DNA of 64,000 nt from Faecalibacterium prausnitzii. Lineage in GTDB: Bacteria > Bacillota > Clostridia > Oscillospirales > Ruminococcaceae. The notes beneath the pieces were generated by a model. It had not been told where the DNA came from and ran no database searches. It was given only the letters and a program-made list of their open reading frames with translations. The stretch is from positions 372,001-436,000 of the forward strand of contig NZ_PRLE01000001.1 in NCBI RefSeq assembly GCF_003287495.1, in the 5' to 3' direction. The position numbers and the translations under genes are program-made. How positions within the stretch are numbered: the first letter of the stretch is position 1; each line of letters begins with the position of its first letter. Of this stretch, positions 7,535 through 14,721 are shown piece by piece.

Positions 7535-8242
7535 TCATTTGTTCATGGCGTGGATGGCACCGGTAAAGCGGGCCGTGATCTCGGCCGGGCGGGTAATGGC
7601 ACCGCCCACCACCAGCGCAAAGGCACCGGCTTCCAGCGCCTTGACGGCCTGCTCCGGGTAGTGGATGTGGCCCTCGGCGATGACTTTGGCCGGGCACTGG
7701 GTGGCCAGGGTATGGACGAAATCAAAATCAATGTCGTCGCAGCCCTCGGTCTCGGGGGTATAGCCCCGCATGGTGGTGCCCACAAAGTCCGCGCCGGCAG
7801 CGGCACAGGCCAGGGCGTTTTCCACGTTGTCACAGTCGGCCATGAGCAGCTGGTCCGGGTATTTCTCTTTGATGGCCTTGATGAACTCCGGGGAGGTCAT
7901 GCCGTTGGGGCGGATGGCGGCAGTGCCCTGCACAGCCAGGATATCCACACCGCAGGCCACCAGCTCGTCCACTTCTTTCATGGTGACGGTGATGTACATG
8001 GGCGTGCCGGGGTAGTCCTTTTTGATGATGCCAATAACGGGCAGGTCCACCACCTGCTTGATCTGGGTGATGTCCCGCACGGTGTTGGCCCGGATGCCCA
8101 CGGCCCCGCTCATGGCGGCGGCTTTGGCCATCAGGGGCATCACACCGCCCTCCTTGGTGTACAGGGGCTCGGTCTCCAATGCCTGGCAGGAGACGATGAG
8201 GCCGCCCTTGATCTGTGCAAACAGTTTTTCTTTGTCCATCAT
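7535..8242 (-). CDS. nanE: N-acetylmannosamine-6-phosphate 2-epimerase
   Basis: This TIM-barrel enzyme of 235 residues converts ManNAc-6-P to GlcNAc-6-P. Typical NanE elements are GGLIVSCQALETEPL at the N-terminus, RANTVRDI, IIKKDYP, VMADCDN-type strand (LLMADCDN), GTTMRGYTPET and VIAEGHIHYPEQA. The ATG at 8242 overlaps the stop of the preceding gene (ATGA), with GGAGG seven bases upstream; a second ATG follows directly. Cytosolic; it feeds GlcNAc-6-P to NagA/NagB, which are not in this window. Confidence 0.95.
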   Translation of the reverse strand: MMDKEKLFAQIKGGLIVSCQALETEPLYTKEGGVMPLMAKAAAMSGAVGIRANTVRDITQIKQVVDLPVIGIIKKDYPGTPMYITVTMKEVDELVACGVDILAVQGTAAIRPNGMTSPEFIKAIKEKYPDQLLMADCDNVENALACAAAGADFVGTTMRGYTPETEGCDDIDFDFVHTLATQCPAKVIAEGHIHYPEQAVKALEAGAFALVVGGAITRPAEITARFTGAIHAMNK

Positions 8243-8706
8243 GCTTTGTCCTCCATTCTGATCTTGACGACGGCTTTGCGCACTTTCGTGCACTCCGGGC
8301 GGGCCACGCCGGGCTTGTGCAGCTCTCCGGGGAAGAACAGGACGAACCGCCCCTCCCCCAGCGAACCCGTGACGGCGTCCGGGCTGTTCTGGAACCCGAT
8401 GTCCCCCGTGAACGTCCCGACTTCCTCGCCGGGAGCCGTGGCGTAGCCCCAGCCCTCGCCGCCGGTGATGTCGATTTGCAGGTCCGCATAGCGGCGGTGG
8501 TACTCAGGGTTTGCCCCCTCGCCCGGTTTCAGGTCGGCCTCCATCACATTGATGAAGACATTCTCCCCGTCCACTTCGGTGCGGCCCAGTGGCAGGTCGG
8601 CCAGGGTGTGGCCCACACAGTAGGCGGTGAGGTAATCAATGGCGGTATCGAGGTTTTCATGGAAGCCCCGGTAGCGGTTCAGGTGTTCCAGCGTATCGCA
8701 GATCAT
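8239..8706 (-). CDS. nanQ: YhcH/YjgK/YiaL (DUF386) family protein, probable sialic acid anomerase
   Basis: This cupin-fold protein of 155 residues belongs to the DUF386/YhcH family. In E. coli the family member NanQ speeds interconversion of sialic acid anomers before the lyase step. Visible elements are ADLPLGRTEVDG, EADLKPGEGANPEYHRRYADLQ (His/Glu metal ligands) and FFPGELHKPGVA with a further His. It lies between nanA and nanE and overlaps nanE by four bases. The ATG follows CGGAGAAAACATC. The family call is certain; the anomerase role comes from context and E. coli work. Confidence 0.88.
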   Translation of the reverse strand: MICDTLEHLNRYRGFHENLDTAIDYLTAYCVGHTLADLPLGRTEVDGENVFINVMEADLKPGEGANPEYHRRYADLQIDITGGEGWGYATAPGEEVGTFTGDIGFQNSPDAVTGSLGEGRFVLFFPGELHKPGVARPECTKVRKAVVKIRMEDKA

Positions 8707-8747
8707 GATGTTTTCTCCGTTTTTGTGTTGTGATAAAACCAGAAACA

Positions 8748-8790
8748 GCGCCTGCCCTCTCCCCTCAAAAATGAGACGGAGAGGGGGCGC
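8748..8790 (-). repeat. Hairpin repeat between nanA and nanQ
   Basis: On the minus strand GCGCCCCCTCTCC pairs with GGGAGAGGGCAGGCGC across a short loop, leaving a two-base bulge. The CTCTCC/GGAGAG core resembles the repeats at 5717 and 5855. It could slow 3'-end decay of nanA mRNA or act as a weak attenuator; there is no strong T-run. Confidence 0.6.
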
Positions 8791-8808
8791 GGTTTCCGGG
8801 AACAGGGG

Positions 8809-9738
8809 TTACAGTTTTGCGATGGCGGCCTCGATCATGGCCTGTGCCTGCGCGACGATCTTCTCGTCCTCGCAGGCCAGGTTGGGCATGGGAGCGCGGA
8901 CGCCGCCCAGCTCCAGGCCGTACATCCGGCGCAGGATCTCTTTCTGCACCGCGTAGAGGTTGCCGTGGGCCTCGCACATCTTATAAATGATGCGGTCGGC
9001 ATCGTACTGGATGGCGCGGGCCTTTTCGATCTCACCCTTGTTGATGTGGTCGTTCATGGCCAGATACAACTCGGGCATCACGGCGTAAGTGCCGCCGATG
9101 CCGCCGTCGGCACCAATGACGCGGCCGGAGACGAACTGCTCATCCGGCCCGTTGAAGACCACGAAGCTGCCCTCGCCCCGGGCGGCGATGCCGGCATCCT
9201 TGAACATCTGGATGTCCTGGGTGGGCATGGAGCTGTTCTTGACGGCGACGACGTTGGGGTTCTTGAGCATCTCATGCAGCAGGCTCATGGTCAGGCCGGT
9301 GCCTGCCAGCTGGGGGATGTTATAGATGACGAAATCCGTGTTGGGGGCGGCAGCGGACATGTCATTCCAATACTTGGCAATGGCATACTCCGGCAGATGG
9401 AAGTAGATGGGCGGGATGGAAGCAATGGCGTCCACGCCCACGCTCTCGGCATGGGCTGCCAGCTCCACGCTGTCGGCGGTATTGTTGCAGCCGACATGGG
9501 CAATGACGGTGATCTTGCCTTTGGCCTCGCTCATGACAGCTTCCAGCAGCTTCTTGCGCTCATCGGGGTGCTGGTAGATGCACTCACCGGAGGAGCCGCC
9601 CACATAGACGCCCTTGACGCCCTTGGCGATCAGATGGCGGGTCAGGGCTTTCGCACCCTCCGTGGAAATATTGCCCTCTGCATCATAGCAGGCATAGAAG
9701 GCGGGGATGACGCCGCAGTATTTGGTTAAGTCTTTCAT
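8809..9738 (-). CDS. nanA: N-acetylneuraminate lyase
   Basis: This 309-residue enzyme of the DHDPS/NAL superfamily splits sialic acid into ManNAc and pyruvate. It shows the GGSSGE motif (residues 47-52), Y139 in VIYNIP and the Schiff-base lysine K167 in VVAVKNSS. Length and context (NanE, NanK, NanQ and a sugar ABC importer in the same operon) separate it from dihydrodipicolinate synthase. The ATG is followed directly by KDLTKY, and CTTTAAGGAGCG lies in front of it. Cytosolic homotetramer in relatives. Confidence 0.94.
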   Translation of the reverse strand: MKDLTKYCGVIPAFYACYDAEGNISTEGAKALTRHLIAKGVKGVYVGGSSGECIYQHPDERKKLLEAVMSEAKGKITVIAHVGCNNTADSVELAAHAESVGVDAIASIPPIYFHLPEYAIAKYWNDMSAAAPNTDFVIYNIPQLAGTGLTMSLLHEMLKNPNVVAVKNSSMPTQDIQMFKDAGIAARGEGSFVVFNGPDEQFVSGRVIGADGGIGGTYAVMPELYLAMNDHINKGEIEKARAIQYDADRIIYKMCEAHGNLYAVQKEILRRMYGLELGGVRAPMPNLACEDEKIVAQAQAMIEAAIAKL

Positions 9739-9861
9739 ACTATTCGCTCCTTAAAGCTTCAAACGTTTCTCATTTGGTTAACGGTTTCAGCGCCCTCTTG
9801 CGGTGCCCTGCGTCTGCTTCGGCCCTTGAATGGGCCTTGCATCCTGCAGACCGCGGCGCCA

Positions 9862-9904
9862 AAAGTTGCTCCCTGTTTCTGCCGCTGGCAGTGGTCGCAA
9901 CTTT
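9862..9904 (-). other. Structured intergenic segment between permease and nanA
   Basis: AAAGTTGC (minus strand, 9897-9904) pairs with GCAACTTT (9862-9869) and encloses a CTGCC/GGCAG stem; TTTT follows the outer stem. It begins at the permease stop codon. The remaining 120 bases to nanA hold a GGCCC/GGGCC pair and no gene. It may act as a processing site or attenuator. Confidence 0.45.
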
Positions 9905-10871
9905 AGCCCTTAACGGCACCCATTGCGATGCCCTTGGTAAAGTATTTCTGGAAGATGAGGAAGATGATGATGATGGGCACAGCGGCCAGCGCGGCACCGG
10001 CCATGATCAGACCGAAGTCGGTGCTGTTTTCCGCCTGCAGCTTGGCAATACCCAGCGAGATGGTCAGGTTGCTGGTGCTGGACAGCATGATCAGCTGCAT
10101 GAAGTAGTCGTTCCAGCTGTTGATGAACGTGAAGATGGCCAGCGCGCCGATGCCCGGCTTGACCATGGGCAGCACGATGCTGATAAAGGTCTTGGCCTCG
10201 CTGGCACCATCGATGCGGGCCGCTTCCAGCATCTCGGTGGGGATGCCCTCACTGAACTGCTTCATCAGGAAGACGCCGAACGGCCAGCCGACGATGGGGA
10301 AAATGACCGCCCAGATGGTGTTATACAGGTTGAGGGAGCTCATCTCGCGCAGCAGGGGGATCAGGATGACCTGCTTGGGCAGAGCCATGGCGCAGACGAT
10401 GAGGGTAAACAGCAGCTTGCGGCCCACGAAGCGCTTCTTGGCCAGTGCATAGCCTGCCATGGCAGCCGTTGCACAGGTGAGGATCATGGAGACGACCGCC
10501 ATGAAGACGGTGTTGACCATCCAGCGGATGGCCGCCGGGACGGTGGGGCCGACCGAGAAGTAGATGGGCTCGCCGTCGGCGCTGAAACGGCTGCCGAACG
10601 GCACGGCCAGCTGCCACAGCGGAGCGCTTTTGCCCGCAAACAGTTTCTGGTAGTTGGTGAGCACCCACTCACCGGGCCACCACTCCGGGGTGGTGGAGTT
10701 GATGGCCGCGCCCGTTTTGAACGAGCCAGTGATGATCCAGTACAGCGGGAACGCGAACAGCACCGCCATGATGCTGATGAGGATGATGGCAAGGATCATG
10801 TAGGCGCTCATCCGCTTGAGTTTGCTGGGGTGACGCTTTAAGGGCTTTTGCTTTTTTGCAGTTGCACTCAT
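9903..10871 (-). CDS. Sugar ABC transporter permease (MalG type), sialic acid importer
   Basis: This 322-residue integral membrane protein has six predicted helices and the permease EAA loop EAARIDGASEAKTFISIVLP, which contacts the ATPase. It ends GIAMGAVKG, as MalG-type permeases do. The chosen start is the ATG at 10871 (MSATAKK), because AAAGGAGG lies eight bases upstream; a GTG three codons earlier lies in the ribosome site itself. It pairs with the permease upstream and the lipoprotein SBP. A large periplasm-like loop follows the first helix, which is longer than usual. No ATPase gene is linked. Confidence 0.93.
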   Translation of the reverse strand: MSATAKKQKPLKRHPSKLKRMSAYMILAIILISIMAVLFAFPLYWIITGSFKTGAAINSTTPEWWPGEWVLTNYQKLFAGKSAPLWQLAVPFGSRFSADGEPIYFSVGPTVPAAIRWMVNTVFMAVVSMILTCATAAMAGYALAKKRFVGRKLLFTLIVCAMALPKQVILIPLLREMSSLNLYNTIWAVIFPIVGWPFGVFLMKQFSEGIPTEMLEAARIDGASEAKTFISIVLPMVKPGIGALAIFTFINSWNDYFMQLIMLSSTSNLTISLGIAKLQAENSTDFGLIMAGAALAAVPIIIIFLIFQKYFTKGIAMGAVKG

Positions 10872-10885
10872 TTCCGGCACCTCCT

Positions 10886-11812
10886 TTAATTATCCTGGTT
10901 GCCCAGCTTGAACTGGACCGCCGACAGGATGGCAATGATGACCGCCAGCACCACGCCCATGGCGTTGCCGTAGCCGTAGCGGTAGAGCTTGAACGCGGTG
11001 TAGTAGATGTAGTACATGATGGTATCGGTGCTGTGGTTGGGGCCGCCGGACGTCAGCAGCTGGATCAGCGCAAAGCACTGGAACGAGTTGATGGTGGTGA
11101 TGACCAGGATGTACAGGGTGGTGGGCATGATGGCGGGCCACTTGATCTTCCAGAACGCCTGGAAATCGTTCGCGCCGTCCACCTCCGCCGCTTCCACGAT
11201 GGACTGATCGACGTTGCCCAGGGCGGAGACGTACAGGACGATGGGCTGGCCCACCGAGGTGGTGAGCAGGATGAGGATGATGCAGCCCAGGGCGTATTTT
11301 TCATCGCCCAGCCAGTTGATGTTCTTATCAATGAGGCCGACGGCTTTGCCCAGGTAGTTGAAGATGCCGTAGTAGTTGTTGTACATCCACTTCCACACCA
11401 CGGTAACGGCCACGGAGCCGGTGACCACCGGCAGGTAGAACACGCAGCGGAAGAGGCTGGTGGCCCACTCCGGCAGGTCTACGATGGCGGAGGACACCCA
11501 CAGCGAGAACGCGCAGGTGACGGGCACCGAGACGATGACGATGATGAACGTATTTTTGAGCGCGCCAATGAAGACGGGGTCACTGAACAGTTCTTTATAG
11601 TTTGCCAGGCCCACGAAAACATCGGCACGGTTCATGGTGGAGTCAAAGAAGCTTGTGACCACGCAGAGCACCATGGGATAGATGACGAACCCCAGGAAGA
11701 AGATCAGGCTGGGCAACAGGAACAGGTAGGAGGCAATGGTCTCCTGCCGGACCAGTGCGCTGCTGCGTTTTGGCTCTTCGATCTTTACAGTCTTTGCTGC
11801 CAAAAAAATCAC
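10886..11812 (-). CDS. Sugar ABC transporter permease (MalF type), sialic acid importer
   Basis: This permease of about 308 residues has an N-terminal helix (LFLLPSLIFFLGFVIYP) and the EAA loop EAAEVDGANDFQAFWKIKWP. It forms the other half of the transport channel with the gene 14 bases downstream. Start choice is uncertain: GTG at 11812 or TTG at 11815 or 11803 are all possible, with GAAAGAAAGG upstream; none is an ATG. A strong hairpin separates it from the SBP gene, so it is probably made in smaller amounts than the binding protein. Specificity for sialic acid is inferred from the operon. Confidence 0.92.
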   Translation of the reverse strand: MIFLAAKTVKIEEPKRSSALVRQETIASYLFLLPSLIFFLGFVIYPMVLCVVTSFFDSTMNRADVFVGLANYKELFSDPVFIGALKNTFIIVIVSVPVTCAFSLWVSSAIVDLPEWATSLFRCVFYLPVVTGSVAVTVVWKWMYNNYYGIFNYLGKAVGLIDKNINWLGDEKYALGCIILILLTTSVGQPIVLYVSALGNVDQSIVEAAEVDGANDFQAFWKIKWPAIMPTTLYILVITTINSFQCFALIQLLTSGGPNHSTDTIMYYIYYTAFKLYRYGYGNAMGVVLAVIIAILSAVQFKLGNQDN

Positions 11813-11850
11813 CAAACCTTTCTTTCCGGCATGTGCACCGGTTTCTTACA

Positions 11851-11891
11851 CAAAATGCCCCTCCCTCGCCGGGATGTTCGAGGGAGGGGCA
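11851..11891 (-). terminator. Attenuator hairpin after the nan binding-protein gene
   Basis: A perfect 13-bp stem (11879-11891 with 11856-11868) with a 10-base loop is followed by TTTTG on the minus strand. It sits between the SBP and permease genes. The same layout occurs in the mal cluster at 43771. It likely sets high SBP and low permease expression. Confidence 0.8.
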
Positions 11892-11926
11892 CAAAGTTTA
11901 CCTTGATCTGCCCTCAGGCAGGCTCG

Positions 11927-13291
11927 TTATGCCTCGGCAGCAGCGGCTGCATTGGCGTTGTCGCAGAACGTCTTGACGGCAGTGGTCACATCCTCACCGG
12001 TGCCAACACGCTGGAGCATGTTCCACCACTCGGTACGGGCGGTTGCCCAGCCCGGGGTGATCTGGTAGTAATCGCCCAGGTAGTTCATGAACTTGCTATA
12101 CTCGCTCATGATCTCGTTGCCGGCGTAGATGTCGCCCACGCTTGCACGGACCGGGAAGTAAGTGGAAGCCAGAACGCTTGCACCCACCTGATCGGGGTCG
12201 GCCGCGATGAAGTCGATAAAGGTCTTGGCTGCTTCGATCTTGGCGTCATCGCCGTTATTGAAGATGCCAAAGCCCCAGATACCGCCGCAGAGCTTCGGGT
12301 CGCCGCTTGCGGTGGGGAATGCCATGGGGAAGATCTCATCGCCGCTGTTGGTCAGGCCGGCGTCGTTGTTGTCGGTGTTGAGCTGCTGGGCAATGTTCCA
12401 GCAGAATGCCATCTGCAGGGTGCCGTTGCGGAAGAGGGTGATCTCTTCGCCGCCGTTGATGGAAGCGTCAAAGTTGATGCCGTCGGCGTCGTGCAGAGTC
12501 TGGATGGCCTTGATGTTCTCAGCGGAATCCGCGGTGTACTTGGTGTGGGCCGCATCGGTAAAGGTGCCGCCGTACATGTTGTTGATGATGGCGCGGGTGC
12601 CCTGGTCGCCGCCCTGGCCGCTGCAGTAGATGGCTGCCACGTTCTCGTAGCCGCCCTTGTACAGGGCATCCACGGTAGCCAGGAAGTCATCGGTGCTCCA
12701 GGTGTGGGTATCGGTGTTGATGTACTTGTCCGCGCCCACTTCCTTCACTTTGGTCATGTTGACAGCCATGCAGTGCGCGGTCATGCACAGGGGATACTCG
12801 TAGTAATCACCGGCGTCGTTCTTGCAGGCGGATTCCACAGACTCATAGATGTCTTTCTTGGCATCGTCGGTCCACAGGTCGTTCAGCGGAGCCATGACGC
12901 CCTTGGCACCCCAGTTGGCCACCAGACGCTCGGGGCCTTCCATGATGAGGTCGGGCGCGCTGCCGCCCTCGATGGCGGTGTTGACCTGGTCGTCGCCGTT
13001 GGTGTAATCCAGATACTCCACGGTGACCTTGATATCGGGGTACTTGGCGTTGAAGCTGGCGATGATTTCCTGAACGGTCTCATCCTTGCCCCAGCCGCCG
13101 ATGGGGTATGTCCACAGCTTGATGTTGGCGGCGGCGCTGCCGGAAGCCTCGGCAGAGGCAGCCGGGGCAGCGGAAGAAGCGGTGGAAGCAGCTGTGCTGG
13201 TAGAAGAACCGCCGCATGCGGCCAGAGCGCCTGCCGCGCTGAGCGCGCCAACGGCTTTCAGGAAAGAGCGGCGAGAGATACTTTTTTTCAT
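11927..13291 (-). CDS. Sugar ABC transporter substrate-binding lipoprotein, sialic acid importer
   Basis: This 454-residue extracytoplasmic solute-binding protein (family 1 type) is anchored by a lipobox, LAAC, near residue 25, followed by a Ser/Ala/Thr-rich linker. The signal peptide starts MKKSISRRSFLK, which fits the twin-arginine pattern S-R-R-x-F-L-K. The mature part has YPIGGWGKDETVQEII and repeated Trp/Tyr residues that would stack on sugar. It is the first gene of the nan operon, with AAGGAG before the ATG and an operator-overlapped promoter 66 bases up. The ligand is inferred from the catabolic genes downstream. Confidence 0.93.
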   Translation of the reverse strand: MKKSISRRSFLKAVGALSAAGALAACGGSSTSTAASTASSAAPAASAEASGSAAANIKLWTYPIGGWGKDETVQEIIASFNAKYPDIKVTVEYLDYTNGDDQVNTAIEGGSAPDLIMEGPERLVANWGAKGVMAPLNDLWTDDAKKDIYESVESACKNDAGDYYEYPLCMTAHCMAVNMTKVKEVGADKYINTDTHTWSTDDFLATVDALYKGGYENVAAIYCSGQGGDQGTRAIINNMYGGTFTDAAHTKYTADSAENIKAIQTLHDADGINFDASINGGEEITLFRNGTLQMAFCWNIAQQLNTDNNDAGLTNSGDEIFPMAFPTASGDPKLCGGIWGFGIFNNGDDAKIEAAKTFIDFIAADPDQVGASVLASTYFPVRASVGDIYAGNEIMSEYSKFMNYLGDYYQITPGWATARTEWWNMLQRVGTGEDVTTAVKTFCDNANAAAAAEA

Positions 13292-13356
13292 AACAGTTTC
13301 TCCTTATTTTATCACGGTGCGGCCCCTCGTGCGGCGGGCCGTTGTTCATTGGCCTT

Positions 13357-13385
13357 ATTATAGAAAATAATTTTCATTTTGTCCA
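13357..13385 (-). promoter_or_regulatory. nan operon promoter with palindromic operator in the spacer
   Basis: The minus strand has TGGACA (13380-13385), 17 bases and a perfect TATAAT (13357-13362). The spacer contains GAAAATNATTTTC (13363-13375), a perfect palindrome around its centre. Such GAAAT...ATTTC palindromes resemble sites of RpiR-type NanR regulators, and an rpiR gene is divergent here. Binding would block RNA polymerase directly. Confidence 0.82.
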
Positions 13386-13404
13386 TTAGCCGCTTGTCTA
13401 ATTA

Positions 13405-13417
13405 AAAAATTATTTTC
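13405..13417. promoter_or_regulatory. Second RpiR operator candidate
   Basis: AAAAATTATTTTC matches the operator at 13363 in 12 of 13 bases. It lies 42 bases away centre to centre, four helical turns, upstream of the -35 of the nan promoter. Confidence 0.6.
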
Positions 13418-13532
13418 TTGTGCATCTCGCACAACTTTCTGGGATACATCCTGTTTTTTAGCACTTTGTCCAATTTTGTCCCCAATTGTTTTTATTTTGT
13501 AACCATTTCAGTTTCATCTCGTTCACGGGGTA

Positions 13533-13548
13533 TGAAAATTATTTTTCA
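13533..13548. promoter_or_regulatory. Third RpiR operator candidate, near the regulator promoter
   Basis: TGAAAATTATTTTTCA is the same palindrome with one extra T in the right arm. It lies about 100 bases upstream of the rpiR -35 element. The rest of 13418-13646 is AT-rich with no gene. Confidence 0.55.
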
Positions 13549-13646
13549 GCCAATTTGAAAGACTTTTTCAGGAATAAGTATCACTTTTCACAAATTTTTG
13601 GATGCTCTGCACAGAAAACCGGGTACATTTGTGGGCAAAGCCCCAC

Positions 13647-13675
13647 TTGTAAACCGGGCGGAATTCTTTTATACT
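13647..13675 (+). promoter_or_regulatory. Promoter of the rpiR regulator gene
   Basis: TTGTAA (13647-13652), 17 bases and TATACT (13670-13675) on the plus strand, 71 bases before the ATG. Confidence 0.65.
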
Positions 13676-13746
13676 TTTTATGGAACAGGTGTAAGAACAG
13701 TGCAGCGGGAGCCCGGCTCCCCTGCTTTATAAGGAGTAATCAAATC

Positions 13747-14592
13747 ATGTCGATCAACTTTTGGGATCTGCTGCACCAGCGGCAGGACGAGCTGACCAAG
13801 TCCGGCCGGGCGGTAGCGGATTATCTGCTCCAGCACGCCGACGAAGCGCAGTACCTCTCCATCTCTTCCCTCGCCAAGGAGTGCAATGTGGCCGAGGCCA
13901 CGGTCTTCCGCTTCTGCCGGGCACTGGGCTTTGAGGGCTACCACGAGATGCGCATTGCCCTGGCCCAGGCCAACGCCACTGGCAGCATGGTCAACCATCA
14001 GGAGCTGCAGCCCGGGGCCACCACGGCCACCCTCTGCGACCATGCCCACGCCCTTTTTATGACAGCCATCAACGGCACCCAGAACGCCCTTTCCACCGAG
14101 GCTGTGGACGAAGCGGCCAACCTGATGCGGGCGGCAAAGCAGGTATTCTGTTTCGGGCAGGGCGGCAGCATGTTACTGGCCAACGACATCTGCGCCCGCT
14201 TTTCCAGCCTTTCCACCAAGTTCCGGACGGCGGGCGACAGTCATTTGCAATTACTGACAGCCAGCCTGATGGGCCCGGAGGACGTGGTGCTCTTTGTTTC
14301 CTACTCCGGTGCCACCCGCGACATGATGGAGACCTTGCGCACGGCCAAGGACGCCGGAGCCAAAATCATTTTACTGACCCACTACGAGGACTCCCCCGGC
14401 GCGGCATTGGCGGATGTAGTGCTGCTGTGCGGGGCGCAGGAGAGCCCGCTGGACTCCGGCAGCATCCCCATCAAGGTGGCGGTGCTCTATGTCGGCGAGG
14501 TGCTGCTGCTGCGCTACATGATGGACGACCCCGAGACCGCCAACACGGCACAGGACCGCACCAGTGAAGCCGTGGCGATGAAATTGTTGTAA
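13747..14592 (+). CDS. RpiR family transcriptional regulator of the nan operon (NanR-like)
   Basis: This 281-residue protein has an N-terminal RpiR helix-turn-helix domain (SISSLAKECNVAEATVFRFCRALGF split by a typical turn) and a C-terminal SIS sugar-phosphate domain (VFCFGQGGSMLLA, FVSYSGATRDMMETL, AKIILLTHYEDSP). RpiR proteins of this type sense ManNAc-6-P or GlcNAc-6-P and control sialic acid genes in Clostridium and relatives. The ATG at 13747 has AAGGAG upstream; the frame is open further but the extension has no homologous look. It is divergent from the nan operon with three shared palindromes between, so it is very probably its repressor and may repress itself. Confidence 0.92.
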   Translation: MSINFWDLLHQRQDELTKSGRAVADYLLQHADEAQYLSISSLAKECNVAEATVFRFCRALGFEGYHEMRIALAQANATGSMVNHQELQPGATTATLCDHAHALFMTAINGTQNALSTEAVDEAANLMRAAKQVFCFGQGGSMLLANDICARFSSLSTKFRTAGDSHLQLLTASLMGPEDVVLFVSYSGATRDMMETLRTAKDAGAKIILLTHYEDSPGAALADVVLLCGAQESPLDSGSIPIKVAVLYVGEVLLLRYMMDDPETANTAQDRTSEAVAMKLL

Positions 14593-14601
14593 ATCGCGCC
14601 A

Positions 14602-14637
14602 GGGAGCTGTCGAGCGAATGCGAGACTGAGAGGTTTC
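14602..14637 (+). repeat. Degenerate intergenic repeat, copy 3
   Basis: GGGAGCTGTCGAGCG followed by GCGAGACTGAGAGGTTTC. The same arrangement (GGGAGCTG, GAG-rich middle, CTGAGAGGTTT) is seen at 53604. It lies directly after rpiR and before its terminator. Confidence 0.6.
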
Positions 14638-14646
14638 CCCCTTACG

Positions 14647-14702
14647 AAAAAAAACTTCCGAATGCCGGAACGTGACCGTTCCAGTTCGGAAGTTTTTTCT
14701 TT
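14647..14702. terminator. Two-tier bidirectional terminator
   Basis: An outer stem AAAAAACTTCCGAA/TTCGGAAGTTTTTT encloses an inner stem GGAACG/CGTTCC. T-runs exist on both strands, so it serves rpiR and the convergent acetyltransferase gene. Confidence 0.9.
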
Positions 14703-14721
14703 TTATGATACCGCGTAAAAA

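Noticed and set aside
5975-8446. 823-codon plus-strand open frame antisense to SGNH, nanK, nanE and nanQ
   Set aside because: It crosses four real minus-strand genes and reads as low-complexity His/Gly/Ala-rich protein.
10856-13363. 835-codon plus-strand open frame antisense to the nan transporter genes
   Set aside because: It mirrors three real genes on the other strand, has a His/Asp/Gly-rich composition typical of antisense GC-rich frames, and has no ribosome site or family pattern.
13486-13746. N-terminal extension of the RpiR protein from an upstream TTG
   Set aside because: The extension covers the promoter and an operator, is Phe/Cys-rich and not like any RpiR start; AAGGAG supports the ATG at 13747.
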